A stretch of 64,000 bases of DNA from an uncultured Porphyromonadaceae bacterium (GCA_937901905.1 CALDIF010000084.1:1-64000); one strand, 5' to 3'. Shown: positions 8,564 to 17,720, counted from the stretch's first letter. The notes: generated by a model not told the origin, from the letters alone. Translations and numbers: made by a program.

Positions 8564-11500
8564 CTGTCGAGAGGTTCTGCATTAACACCGATGCTGTCGA
8601 CAGGCAATGTGTCGAGCGGCACGGTGAAGTATTGTGGTTGAACGGTGTCGACGGGCTGTGTCTTGACCGACTTGCGACGACGGAACAAATCATCAATGCG
8701 TGCCAACTTGTGCTTGAGTACAAAGCCGACACCCATTCGCGACACTTGCCCCTCGAGCACGCTCTCAAAATCGGTATGACGGAACAATCTCACCAACATG
8801 TTACCGCTGTCGGTGAGCAGATACTCAAGCGAGACCTCGCTCAGCAAGTTGTTGGCAATGCTCTCGCTCGAAGTGGCATCGGTGCTGTACTCGCCACCGA
8901 CAATGATTTTGAAACGATCGTTAAACAACGATTTCGACAAGCGATAACTGTAACTGGTCTGCACGCCACTTTTGTTTTGTCCCTCATACTGGTTGATACC
9001 CAACTGCAAGTCCACGCCCTTAACAATCTTGTTCGCCCAGCCGTTGATTTGCGAGTTGACAAAGGAGAAAAGGGCCGAACCGGCGGTGAGATTGTTGATG
9101 TTATTAGAGGCATCGTTGCCACTATAGGTGTTGTACAACAACATGTTAATGGCTGTTTGCGAACGCTGCTCGCTGCTCATCGACTGCAAGTCGTTTTGCA
9201 CGCTCATGTCGTCGGCACTCATGTCAAACGACAGTTTAATGCCATTCAAGTTACCGCCCAACACGGCTGTTACATCAAAATTCACCACGGTGCTGCCGTT
9301 GTCGCCGCTCACGCTGGTTTTGACACGGTCGGTCGCACTCAAGTCGAGCGTGGGATTGAGCAACTCGCCCGTCCACGTGATAGAACTGCCTTGCGCGATG
9401 GTGAAGTTTTTTTGAGAAATCAACGGCGGGGTGTACCGCACCATGCCCGACTCGACCGTATATGTCCCGGTAAAGTCGTTCTTACCGGCAAAGTCCATAC
9501 GGTATTTGAACCTGCCGCCACCGGTGACATTGGCATAATCATTGCCATCACTCGAGAGAAATACATTCAACTTGGCACCGTCGCGCACTTCCATGTTAGC
9601 GAGCACCGTATAGGACAGGCTCTCGGCGGCGGTTTTCAACACAGGCGTGAACACGTCGGTCGTATCACTCAGGTTGACAAAGGTCACCATATCCTCGTCA
9701 AAGTCGGTGTCCGTCGAGTTAACCTCGTCCTGCATAACATAGGTCACATTGGTGGAATGCAACAATGCCAAGTCGGCATTGATGTCCAAGCGGTGACCCA
9801 CAGTTCTCACTCGTGCCGTGGCATCGACAAACGCCTTACCGAACAACTCGCTGAAGTCGCGTTGCTCACCGTCGACAACCCGGACATTGCTGCCCGTCAA
9901 GTCGAGCGTCACAACGGGACTTGTCAAGTCACGCAAATTCACCACACCGTTAATGTCCAGCGGTTCATCGTTGGAGCCGTACAACTTGTAGTGGTCAAAT
10001 GCTATCACATTATCCTTGATGAACAACTTTTTATCACTCAAGCGCAACTCGACACTATACAACGGAGCACGCACGCACGCCGAGTCGGCGGCAAGACGTC
10101 CGTTAACAAGCGGATTATCGAGCGTTCCGGTCAAGGATAATGTGCCGGTGAGATAACCGCGCATACTCACCATTTTCATCGGTATGAATGCCGACGCGCG
10201 ACGCAAGGGGAACCGGGAGAGTGACAAATTAAGGTTCAACGGCGATGAGACATCTGCATCATTGAGTGCACCCGATAACAGTGCCACGTGTTCGCCGTCG
10301 ACCGTCATGTCGGCTTCTATATCGGTTGTAACCGAGTTCGGGTCGATAGTGTAGGTGGTGTTGAGACCGATGTCCCCTACCCGACGATTATTGTAAGTGA
10401 AGTCCTTGAGTGACATCCGGCCCGTTCCCTCGAGGTTGCTGCCGTCAAACCTCAAGTCGGAGTCAATGTCAAGTCGCCCTGTCATGGGTGAAAATGACGA
10501 CAGGAACCGGGTCCACTCGCTCAGTTGCAAGTTCTCGACATCGATGTGTATATCCTCGCTCGTCGCCCCTGGTGCTCGCATCGTCAGCAATTTCAGCGCA
10601 CTCAAGTCGCTTCTCAAGTCAATGTCGGCATCAATCATGCGAGTGTGATAATCGTAGTTGGCATAGTTGTCGTTATTGATTTGCCACTTGCGATAGCCTA
10701 TGGTCATCTCCTGTGGGAACAAGCGGGCGACTACCGCACTATCGGTGAGCGTAGCGTGACACCCCAAGCGATAACCCACCTGGCGGTCGATGTTTTGCTG
10801 CGTCACGAGGAAGTCTATTGTGGAGCCGAGAATGCCGCCTTCGAGGTCAACACGCGCAAACTCGTCCATCGTTCCGCGACGATTACCCATGTGAGCCTTA
10901 AAAGCAAGATATTTGTTTTCCCATTGTCCGGCGCGCAGTGTCAGGGTGTCAATAGCCGTGGCACCGATACTCACCGAATTAACCCTACCCTCCAGGCGGA
11001 ACAGGGTGTCGTTGCTCGCTTCAAGTGACGCGTTGCGGAAGTCAATATCGTAGCCCGCAACATAGCGTTGCAGCAGTCCGTCGCGTCCCATCGTGGCCGA
11101 CAGGGTGAACGGCGGCAGTGCGGCTTGTAGGGTATCAATATTCAGGGCTCGACGTTCAAGTTGGGACATGGCAACGTTGCCGGTCGCCTGCAAGCGCGCC
11201 AATAGCGTGTCGACACCGCATGCAGCGGTTAACGTGACGTGGTTATCCTCGTTGTCAAACCTCGCCGTCACAGCGCTGTCGGTAGCGTCGAACGAGAAGG
11301 ACGCGCTATCGGCAACGAAAGTGTCATCGGCGACACGACAACGCATACCGGTCAACGCGATGTCTGCCGTACCGGTCTTGGCAGCGGCATCTATATTACA
11401 ATGCAGGTCTATCAAGCCACTGCCGTTGCACGCGAAGTCGGCAAACCCCATTTGCTTCAAGTCCACGTTGGTCACCCTGCCGGTCGCGTCCATCTTACAC

Positions 11501-13449
11501 CGCGTGCCGTCCAACACACCGTCGACATTGAGATCCACGGCACAATAATCGTTGACCGTAACGAGGTTACCCTTAAAGGCACCGGCTCCCAAACTGCCGT
11601 CGAATGTCAAATTTTCATACTCAACACCATTGTACTGAGCCTTGACGAGATCAATGCGAGCCACAGCGTCGGTGGCGGGATTGGCGAAGTCAAATCCGCG
11701 ACCGTGAGCCCTCACGCGAGCCGTCACGTCGCCGATACCGTAGAGTGGCAACACGGCCTTGACGGGAAAGTTCTTCAGCGTCATGTCGATGTCGTAACTC
11801 TCGCGCGACGTGTCGAACGACGCGCGCCCCACTGCCTCTCCGGTTCGCAAGGTCATCGCAGCGTCAGCACTGACATCGGTGCCGTGCAGCGATGCCTTAC
11901 CCTTCACTCTCATCGGTGGCAAGTTCACTTCGCTCGCCATGTTTTTGTCGAGCACAAGAGGTTTGACAAAGTCGATATTGGCAAGGGTGGCATCAAAGTC
12001 GATATCGCCCGCCATGCGTGAGGGGTCGGTGGGATTGAGTATAGTACCGCCTACAGTGGCGGTGATATAGCGTGGCATGTCGGCACGCACACCTTCAAGA
12101 TGCAACTTGTCCATGTTGCCTGTTACCGTGCCACTGACCGCGAGCGGACGATATTGGGGCACGCCGTCAAGCATCGGTTTCAGCCCGGGTAAAGCACGCG
12201 CAACCTCTTGCAATGCAATTTGTGACGAGGTCGTGAGGGACATCTGACCGCCGGGGGCGCCCTCGAGCATAGCCATGTCGACATGACCGTCCAGATTAAT
12301 CTCGCTGAGCAACGTGGCGAGATGCACTCCACCAAGCGTAACACCGGTGGTATCGACCGCAATATCACCGGTCGCGCCTTTCACGCTCAATCCGCTACGC
12401 TCGTTCGCGGTAATCTCACTCACATGTAATCGAGTGGTCAAGCCCTCGTTGTACAGACTGTCAACTGCTATGTTAACATCGGTGAGAACGATATGATCGG
12501 TATCTAACCCCGTCGCCGGTACCGAGCCGTTCACGGCGTAGGTGGCGGCACTACGTGTGACACGCACACTCCCGACCTCAACACGCCACGCGCTTTCATC
12601 ATCGGTTGACGTTGTCTCGGTCGACGACACCTGATGCAAAGCGGCGTAACGCTCCGCCTCCCACAACGTCGGATAAATATAATTGACCGCAACACTATCG
12701 CCCGACGCCGCGGCGACCGACACGCGTCGTTCGCCGGTATCTACCACACCATCACTAACGCTCAAGTTGGACACGTGAGCCGTGAGGTTATCAATAGTAG
12801 GCATCATGGTCATCGTGTAATCCACGTCGTTCAAACTCAAGTGACGCGCGGTGATGTGCCACGGTTCTGAAGGCTCGTCAATGCTGTCGGGCTCCACACG
12901 GTCACTATAATAAGCCAATGTGACACGACCTCCGTTCAGAGTGGCATCATCAATATCTATGCTGTTAGCGCGTAGGTTGACAGCGCCGGTGTTAAGCCCG
13001 ACATAATCGACATCGGCACGCACATCGAGCGAGGTGTCCTCGGCGACGAAGTGCACTCGCGCACTCGTCAGCCACACGCTATCGGTCACCACGTTGAGAT
13101 GCAACAACGGTTTGACGGCAAGTCGGGCGGTGAGGTTGTCAGCAACCACAAGCGTGTCCCCGTCGTGCTTCACCACACTCAATCCGTCAATACTCACGTC
13201 AAGAGGCCATTCAATGAGAATGCGACGCAAGGACACGTCCATGCCGAGCGTTTCGCTCGCCTTGGCACATGCCCATCGGGCAACGACATTTTGCACTTGG
13301 GGAATATATAACACGGCTGGCAATGCGACAATCAAGGCGACAACAACCGCAAGCACCCACACCGCGCGGTGTGAGCGACGCCGCTTCGGTGTCTCGGGTG
13401 TTTGTTCGCCTTGTTGCTCGGCTACAAGTTCCTTATCTTGTTCTGCCAT
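8560..13449 (-). CDS. tamB: Translocation and assembly module protein TamB
   Basis: This very long envelope protein (about 1,629 residues from the ATG at 13449) spans the periplasm as a beta-taco groove and partners TamL. It has a basic N-terminus and one inner-membrane anchor (about residues 26-50 of this start), long AsmA/DUF748-like beta repeats, and the C-terminal TamB (DUF490) domain with a GG-rich YTVESGMVRYTPP segment and IQGSSITWTGELLNPTLD-like motif. A TTG at 13473 would extend it by 8 residues, but the promoter -7 box at 13478-13485 places the transcript start close to that codon, so ATG is preferred. It overlaps tamL by 4 nt. Confidence 0.9.
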   Translation of the reverse strand: MAEQDKELVAEQQGEQTPETPKRRRSHRAVWVLAVVVALIVALPAVLYIPQVQNVVARWACAKASETLGMDVSLRRILIEWPLDVSIDGLSVVKHDGDTLVVADNLTARLAVKPLLHLNVVTDSVWLTSARVHFVAEDTSLDVRADVDYVGLNTGAVNLRANSIDIDDATLNGGRVTLAYYSDRVEPDSIDEPSEPWHITARHLSLNDVDYTMTMMPTIDNLTAHVSNLSVSDGVVDTGERRVSVAAASGDSVAVNYIYPTLWEAERYAALHQVSSTETTSTDDESAWRVEVGSVRVTRSAATYAVNGSVPATGLDTDHIVLTDVNIAVDSLYNEGLTTRLHVSEITANERSGLSVKGATGDIAVDTTGVTLGGVHLATLLSEINLDGHVDMAMLEGAPGGQMSLTTSSQIALQEVARALPGLKPMLDGVPQYRPLAVSGTVTGNMDKLHLEGVRADMPRYITATVGGTILNPTDPSRMAGDIDFDATLANIDFVKPLVLDKNMASEVNLPPMRVKGKASLHGTDVSADAAMTLRTGEAVGRASFDTSRESYDIDMTLKNFPVKAVLPLYGIGDVTARVRAHGRGFDFANPATDAVARIDLVKAQYNGVEYENLTFDGSLGAGAFKGNLVTVNDYCAVDLNVDGVLDGTRCKMDATGRVTNVDLKQMGFADFACNGSGLIDLHCNIDAAAKTGTADIALTGMRCRVADDTFVADSASFSFDATDSAVTARFDNEDNHVTLTAACGVDTLLARLQATGNVAMSQLERRALNIDTLQAALPPFTLSATMGRDGLLQRYVAGYDIDFRNASLEASNDTLFRLEGRVNSVSIGATAIDTLTLRAGQWENKYLAFKAHMGNRRGTMDEFARVDLEGGILGSTIDFLVTQQNIDRQVGYRLGCHATLTDSAVVARLFPQEMTIGYRKWQINNDNYANYDYHTRMIDADIDLRSDLSALKLLTMRAPGATSEDIHIDVENLQLSEWTRFLSSFSPMTGRLDIDSDLRFDGSNLEGTGRMSLKDFTYNNRRVGDIGLNTTYTIDPNSVTTDIEADMTVDGEHVALLSGALNDADVSSPLNLNLSLSRFPLRRASAFIPMKMVSMRGYLTGTLSLTGTLDNPLVNGRLAADSACVRAPLYSVELRLSDKKLFIKDNVIAFDHYKLYGSNDEPLDINGVVNLRDLTSPVVTLDLTGSNVRVVDGEQRDFSELFGKAFVDATARVRTVGHRLDINADLALLHSTNVTYVMQDEVNSTDTDFDEDMVTFVNLSDTTDVFTPVLKTAAESLSYTVLANMEVRDGAKLNVFLSSDGNDYANVTGGGRFKYRMDFAGKNDFTGTYTVESGMVRYTPPLISQKNFTIAQGSSITWTGELLNPTLDLSATDRVKTSVSGDNGSTVVNFDVTAVLGGNLNGIKLSFDMSADDMSVQNDLQSMSSEQRSQTAINMLLYNTYSGNDASNNINNLTAGSALFSFVNSQINGWANKIVKGVDLQLGINQYEGQNKSGVQTSYSYRLSKSLFNDRFKIIVGGEYSTDATSSESIANNLLSEVSLEYLLTDSGNMLVRLFRHTDFESVLEGQVSRMGVGFVLKHKLARIDDLFRRRKSVKTQPVDTVQPQYFTVPLDTLPVDSIGVNAEPLDR

Positions 13450-13477
13450 GGTTTGCTCGAGTAATAATACCAAGCAG

Positions 13478-13485
13478 CAAAGTTA
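13478..13485 (-). promoter_or_regulatory. -7 element for tamB
   Basis: On the minus strand this reads TAACTTTG, a match to TAnnTTTG, about 30 nt before the tamB ATG. The predicted transcript start leaves only about 20 nt of leader. No clear -33 TTTG was identified. Confidence 0.55.
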
Positions 13486-13550
13486 CAAAAAAAGGGTGCA
13501 CCGACAAAACTACTCACGCCTATTTTCGTCCATCTCACGCAAACGATGGC

Positions 13551-13739
13551 TTATTTGCTATGGGGAAGTCTCTCTTCAAGAGAGATGGGTGTTTGGGACA
13601 CAATGATTGACATCATCTCGGTGGGAGTGACCACGATGGGTGTGCGAGGGAAATGCTTGATGTTGCCGATCACCGAATACGCATCGTCTTTCGACAGCGC
13701 AACCTCATAGAACACCACATCTTTCGGGTCGCTATAGCA
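13551..13739 (-). pseudogene. C-terminal remnant of a PIN-family toxin
   Basis: The minus strand carries 62 intact codons and a TAA stop with no start. The translation contains SDPKDVVFYEVALSKDDAY, GNIKHFP and IVVTPTEM, which match the C-terminal third of the PIN-domain (COG1569) putative toxin family, including the acidic DPxDxxFYEVA segment and the NxKHFP segment. Going upstream, the frame meets a TAA at 13749-13751, inside the neighbouring four-helix gene, whose own stop (13741-13743) lies two bases from the remnant. The N-terminal two thirds, including the first catalytic aspartates, are missing. It looks like the leftover of a toxin gene cut by a deletion or insertion. Confidence 0.72.
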
Positions 13740-13740
13740 C

Positions 13741-14499
13741 TTAGGTATTTATTGTAATATGGAGCGTTCCTTGACACTCGGGATAGCCTGAGCAGCCCCA
13801 GAATTGCCGACCGGCATTGGTGCCGCGTTTTATGGTGCGTTTTATCATCGTTTTGCCGCAAACGGGACACCGCGGAGCACCTTGCTCAATAGCCTTGGTT
13901 GATTGCGTCACTAATCGCTCCTTAGTGAGATTCTCGGTGAAGCCACCCGACTGTTTGAATTCATCAAGTTGTTTCGAAATCATTTTCTGCAACATATTGA
14001 TATTGCGGTTAATGAGTTGCTTAAGCGCATTGACTCTCACGGCGAGATCGTCACTCTCGATCCATGGCGCGAAGCGCCGCCGTTGCGCCTGAATGTGAAG
14101 CCATGCCTCTCGCTCAATGTCAATGCCGTATTTGGGACTCTCTAACTGCAGGTTCATGAAATTGCGGTAATTCTCGCTTTCTTTCGCCCATGGTTCAATG
14201 TTGTAGGTAAGCGAGAATGCCATGAAGTCACTAAGAAGTTCGCTCAACGTCGCGCGAGCTACATCGGTGAGACGCATCTCCGTCTCGCGGCTCGTCTGGC
14301 GCCGCGAACTGCCCTCAGCAATATTGGCGGGCGCACTGCGCGCAGCCATCACCATTTGGTAGTAAAGGCGTCCGCCGGGGTCGTTGTCCTTGTTCAAGTA
14401 TCTCCGGCAGAAACCGATTGTCGCCTGATGAATGATGTGCGACATGACCCATGCGTCAAGAAAGTAGTAGCCTTTGACCGACTTGATTTCGATTGGCAT
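13741..14499 (-). CDS. Four-helix bundle protein with C-terminal topoisomerase-type zinc finger
   Basis: The 252-residue product combines a four-helix bundle domain (about residues 15-100, with the family-typical GGRLYYQMVMAARSAPANIAEG segment), a helical linker, and a C-terminal four-cysteine finger (C211, C214, C236, C242, with the GRQFWGCSGYPEC pattern of type I topoisomerase fingers). It resembles proteins annotated as four helix bundle suffix domain proteins. The function is unknown; the finger suggests nucleic-acid binding and the bundle resembles proteins encoded in 23S rRNA intervening sequences and retroelement accessory proteins. It sits alone between a PIN remnant and a repeat-rich gap. 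Confidence 0.82.
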   Translation of the reverse strand: MPIEIKSVKGYYFLDAWVMSHIIHQATIGFCRRYLNKDNDPGGRLYYQMVMAARSAPANIAEGSSRRQTSRETEMRLTDVARATLSELLSDFMAFSLTYNIEPWAKESENYRNFMNLQLESPKYGIDIEREAWLHIQAQRRRFAPWIESDDLAVRVNALKQLINRNINMLQKMISKQLDEFKQSGGFTENLTKERLVTQSTKAIEQGAPRCPVCGKTMIKRTIKRGTNAGRQFWGCSGYPECQGTLHITINT

Positions 14500-14542
14500 A
14501 GTTATTGAGATTTTTGTATTTCAATTATTCAAATTTTTAAAC

Positions 14543-14587
14543 ACTCGATTGCTCGATCACTCGATTGCTCGATCACTCGATCACTCG
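14543..14587. repeat. Iterated 8-bp repeat (ctcgatNN)
   Basis: Five and a half copies of an 8-bp unit alternate as ctcgattg and ctcgatca (a 16-bp unit twice, then a partial copy). It lies 44-88 nt upstream of the start of the four-helix gene, in what should be its promoter or leader. Tandem units of this size can change copy number by slippage. Confidence 0.75.
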
Positions 14588-14651
14588 TTATTCAACTCGT
14601 CACCCATGCGATACTTGATGTCGTAGTTGATGAACTTCTATTCTTTTTGCC

Positions 14652-14802
14652 TCTTCCGAAATTTGGAGTGATGGCTGTGATATACGGCGTGGCTGCTGCT
14701 CATGCGCCAGCTACTAAACACCTAAAAATCATCTCGCAAGATTTATCGGCGAGATAACGTTTTGCCGAAAGCTCCATATCTATCACTCCAAATTTCGGAA
14801 GA
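14652..14802. repeat. 151-bp element bounded by a perfect 21-bp inverted repeat
   Basis: The arms are 14652-14672 and 14782-14802 and are exact reverse complements (core ccgaaatttggagtg). The 109-nt interior contains a smaller hairpin (atctcg near 14731, cgagat near 14750). No transposase frame is inside. The arrangement resembles a miniature inverted-repeat element or the leftover ends of one; I saw no obvious target-site duplication. Confidence 0.6.
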
Positions 14803-14938
14803 CCCATATAAATGGGTGCAGACCAACCGCGATGTATCGTTAAGACTCAACACGTTCACCCAAATCGACCTCAAGACTTAGCTTTATGAGCAGTATACAT
14901 TACCGCCAGAACAAGAAAACGTGGAGGAAGGGTTATGA
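14726..14938 (+). pseudogene. Possible decayed reading frame of unknown origin
   Basis: One frame is open from 14726 to 14938 except for one in-frame TAG at 14879-14881. Its translation has protein-like composition (DPYKWVQTNRDVSLRLNTF before the stop, YEQYTLPPEQENVEEG after). There is no convincing start. I do not recognise the family. The left part overlaps the inverted-repeat element, so chance openness is possible. Confidence 0.25.
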
Positions 14939-15114
14939 ACGTTTATTATCGTAAAAATTGATGAACGATTATTTAAGTGCGTGTTACAACTATCGTTTTT
15001 CAAACAAAAATATTTAGCACAATATCGGATCAGATTCGAGAAATTGGTGCAATTCGTAGTCGTTTATCCTCACGTCGACTTGAGTCTATCTGCGTCTATT
15101 ACCGAAGAATTTCC
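14939..15114. other. Non-coding AT-rich stretch
   Basis: No gene is supported here. The rest of the gap between the four-helix gene and the small membrane protein at 15276 is AT-rich. A short direct repeat (acagtgtaa twice) lies further right, near 15146-15166. Confidence 0.4.
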
Positions 15115-15122
15115 TAATTTTG
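15115..15122 (+). promoter_or_regulatory. Possible -7 element for the corA-glsA cluster
   Basis: TAATTTTG matches TAnnTTTG. It would leave a leader of about 145 nt before the first gene at 15276. No TTTG occurs at the expected -33 spacing, so this is a weak call. Confidence 0.35.
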
Positions 15123-15275
15123 CACTTGCCAGTTGACTCTACAAACAGTGTAACAGAACAGTGTAAAAATGGGGGAGAATTTGTTTTTTAGACATTATTT
15201 TGCGAAATTTGCATTTCAGACCGATTTGATAGGTCTTGATAACAGATGGTCGTTTAACATTCTAAAATTGTCATC

Positions 15276-15692
15276 ATGGCTTATAATCCATATTACAATT
15301 CCATGAACGGGTATCCCAACGGGCAACAACCGCCCGAACCTCGCGTCAACAAAATAGCAATTATCGGATTCTTGTTAACGGTCGTGGGGTTTGCCATGAT
15401 TGTCAACCCTTTTGGTCTGTCTATATTGCCACACATCGCCATGCTGATGATATTGGCGGGTATCGTGGCGTCCGTTGCGGCATGGGCATTCAAGCCATGG
15501 TGGATGGCCGCCTTGGGCTGTGCTCCGGGCATGATTATCATAGCCATTTTTATCATTATGTGCGTGGCTGTCGGTCAATATCGCCCTCCCAAAGAAGCGA
15601 TTGAGTATATCGACTCGCTCTTGGTGATTGATGAAGCCGACACACTCGACACAGATGACATTATCACTAACATTCCCGATACCATACCATGA
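15276..15692 (+). CDS. Small DUF4190-like membrane protein
   Basis: The 138-residue product has a Tyr/Asn/Pro/Gly-rich N-terminus (residues 1-25), three or so hydrophobic segments (about 26-48, 52-70, 76-98) and an acidic C-terminus rich in Asp. This layout resembles DUF4190-type membrane proteins, but I cannot assign a function. The stop overlaps the next small gene by 4 nt (ATGA), so it heads a tight cluster that continues into corA and glutaminase. Confidence 0.75.
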   Translation: MAYNPYYNSMNGYPNGQQPPEPRVNKIAIIGFLLTVVGFAMIVNPFGLSILPHIAMLMILAGIVASVAAWAFKPWWMAALGCAPGMIIIAIFIIMCVAVGQYRPPKEAIEYIDSLLVIDEADTLDTDDIITNIPDTIP

Positions 15693-15835
15693 TACTGATA
15701 GACACAATCGACACGGTGGTCAATGTCTTGATCATCGTTGCAATGCTATTGATAGCCGGTGCCGGCGTGATGGTACTTATAGGCATCGTGGGGTTGATTA
15801 GACATTTATTACGCAAGAAAAACAACAATGATTAG
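15689..15835 (+). CDS. 48-residue single-span membrane protein
   Basis: A short frame starts with the ATG that overlaps the previous stop (ATGA) and ends 8 nt inside corA. The product is one long hydrophobic segment (about residues 10-40: valine, leucine, isoleucine and glycine) followed by a basic tail (RKKNNND). Overlap on both sides and full use of the space between two genes support translation. The role is unknown; position suggests a small partner of CorA or of the upstream membrane protein. Confidence 0.6.
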   Translation: MILIDTIDTVVNVLIIVAMLLIAGAGVMVLIGIVGLIRHLLRKKNNND

Positions 15836-16760
15836 TTACTGGAAATGTCGGGAGGGTTTCACCGAGATCAATCAGTGGAAGTCGGGGTGTTGGGTTAAAG
15901 TGACAAGTCCCACACCGGGCGACATCGCGTTGCTCGCCGAACGCTTTGCCGTGCCGCGCGACTTTGTACACGATGCCGAGGACGTTGAGGAACGGCCGCG
16001 CGTAGACCACGAGGACAACTGGTTGCTCGTGTTCGTGCGCGTGCCGTGCAAGCAGACTGACGATGACGGGGACACCGTGTTCACCACTGCCCCACTCGCC
16101 ATCTTAATTCGCGACGACGTATTCATCACGGTGAATCACTACGATTGTGAAGTGCTTGATGACTTCATTAGGTGGAGCAATCGTCGCCGTATGCGTGCAT
16201 GCAAAGGGTTCGACTTGTTGCTGTCGCTGATGCTGTCAACCTCGGTGTGGTACCTCAAGTATCTCAAGCAAATGAACGTGATGATGAATGTTGCCGAACA
16301 ACGCTTGGAAGAGAAGATGGATAACGATGAATTGATGCGCATGATGGGCATAGGCAAGTTCCTAATCTATTTTATCACGTCCCTTAAAGGGAACTCGATG
16401 GTGCTCGCTCGCATCAAGATGAGACTGCGCACATTACCTCACGACGAGGATTTGCTTGAAGATGTCGAAATCGAGACTCAACAGGCACTGGATACAGCCG
16501 GCATATACAGCAACATTCTTGATCGCCAGCAAGAGGCTTACTCGTCGGTAATCGGCAACAATCTCAACCGCATCATGAAAACGCTTACCGTAGTAACGAT
16601 CCTGCTGATGATACCCACTGTCGTGGCGGGTTACTACGGCATGAACGTGCCCAATGGCATGGAGGAGTGGTGGCTCGGTTTTCCGGTTGCCCTTGTCATA
16701 TCTGCCGTACTGATTGCAGTGGGTTATCTCATGATGAGTCACAGTAAGTTTTTCAAATAA
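15828..16760 (+). CDS. corA: CorA-family magnesium/cobalt transporter
   Basis: This is a divalent cation channel of the inner membrane. The 310-residue product has a large cytoplasmic N-terminal domain, a long helix and two C-terminal membrane segments; the first is followed by YYGMN (the GMN selectivity signature) with a short acidic MEEWW loop before the second. The C-terminus is basic, as usual. It overlaps the preceding 48-residue gene by 8 nt and lies 5 nt before the glutaminase gene, so the cluster is probably co-transcribed. Confidence 0.93.
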   Translation: MISYWKCREGFTEINQWKSGCWVKVTSPTPGDIALLAERFAVPRDFVHDAEDVEERPRVDHEDNWLLVFVRVPCKQTDDDGDTVFTTAPLAILIRDDVFITVNHYDCEVLDDFIRWSNRRRMRACKGFDLLLSLMLSTSVWYLKYLKQMNVMMNVAEQRLEEKMDNDELMRMMGIGKFLIYFITSLKGNSMVLARIKMRLRTLPHDEDLLEDVEIETQQALDTAGIYSNILDRQQEAYSSVIGNNLNRIMKTLTVVTILLMIPTVVAGYYGMNVPNGMEEWWLGFPVALVISAVLIAVGYLMMSHSKFFK

Positions 16761-16765
16761 GTGAG

Positions 16766-17680
16766 ATGGATTATCAGGCTATTATTGACAAGGTTTTTGA
16801 ACAAATCGCGCCGTTGCGTGGAGTAGGCAAACAGGCTGATTATATACCCGCTCTCGCCGAGGTCAACCCCGACCGCTGTGGCATAGCAATGCGCACCCTG
16901 AACGGCTCGTATTACAGCACGGGCGACGCCACGGTGAGGTTTTCGCTCCAAAGTATCAGCAAGGTATTCGCGCTCGCCATGGCGATGCACCTCGAGGGCG
17001 ACAACCTGTGGACACGCATGGGCAAAGAGCCGTCGGGAGCGGCTTTCAACTCGCTCATTCAGTTGGAACTGGAGCACGGCATTCCTCGCAATCCCTTTAT
17101 CAATGCCGGTGCGATAGTGTTAAGCGACATCTTGGTCGAGCACCTGCCTTCTCCTGAAAATCGTTTCATCGAGTTTGTGCGCAGTCTTGCCAAATGCCCC
17201 ACTATAAACTACAACTACGGTGTAGCCTTGAGCGAGAAAAAACAGGCGTATCTCAACACCGCCATCGCCAACTTGTTGAAATATCACGGCAACATACGTG
17301 GCGACATCGATCGTGTGTTACAATTCTACTTCCTGGTGTGCAGCATCGAGATGAGTTGTGCCGAATTATCACAAGCCTTTTTGCCATTTGCCGACCACCA
17401 ACAGCGGTTTGATTACGACGGAGTGACACTCACGTCGTCGCACGTAAAACGCATGAATGCAATCATGCAAACGTGCGGTTTCTACGACGAAGCCGGTGAA
17501 TTTTCATTTTTGGTCGGACTTCCGGGCAAGAGTGGCGTGGGCGGCGGCATCGCGGCTCTTTATCCGGGGCGTTACGCTGTGGCGGTATGGAGTCCGCGCC
17601 TCAACCCCAAGGGCAACAGCGTGGTCGGCATGAAGGCACTGGAATTGCTCACCACATTCACTGCCGAATCAATTTTTTAG
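16766..17680 (+). CDS. glsA: Glutaminase (serine-dependent)
   Basis: The enzyme hydrolyses L-glutamine to glutamate and ammonia in the cytoplasm. The 304-residue product has the family's length and the beta-lactamase-like catalytic motif S63-ISK66, the NPFINAGAI segment, the YNYGVALSEKKQ region and the GLPGKSGVGGGI C-terminal motif. It follows corA by 5 nt. In acid-stressed bacteria glutaminase raises internal pH, but nothing here shows that role. A strong bidirectional terminator follows. Confidence 0.95.
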   Translation: MDYQAIIDKVFEQIAPLRGVGKQADYIPALAEVNPDRCGIAMRTLNGSYYSTGDATVRFSLQSISKVFALAMAMHLEGDNLWTRMGKEPSGAAFNSLIQLELEHGIPRNPFINAGAIVLSDILVEHLPSPENRFIEFVRSLAKCPTINYNYGVALSEKKQAYLNTAIANLLKYHGNIRGDIDRVLQFYFLVCSIEMSCAELSQAFLPFADHQQRFDYDGVTLTSSHVKRMNAIMQTCGFYDEAGEFSFLVGLPGKSGVGGGIAALYPGRYAVAVWSPRLNPKGNSVVGMKALELLTTFTAESIF

Positions 17681-17720
17681 CGAACACAATTTTGAGATAT
17701 TCATACACCTTTCATACTAC

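Noticed and set aside
8632..10140. 502-residue plus-strand frame opposite tamB
   Set aside because: It is the mirror of the conserved TamB C-terminal domain, with no recognisable domain of its own.
15170..15307. 45-residue plus-strand frame before the small membrane protein
   Set aside because: It overlaps the start of the better-supported gene at 15276 and has no membrane or domain features.
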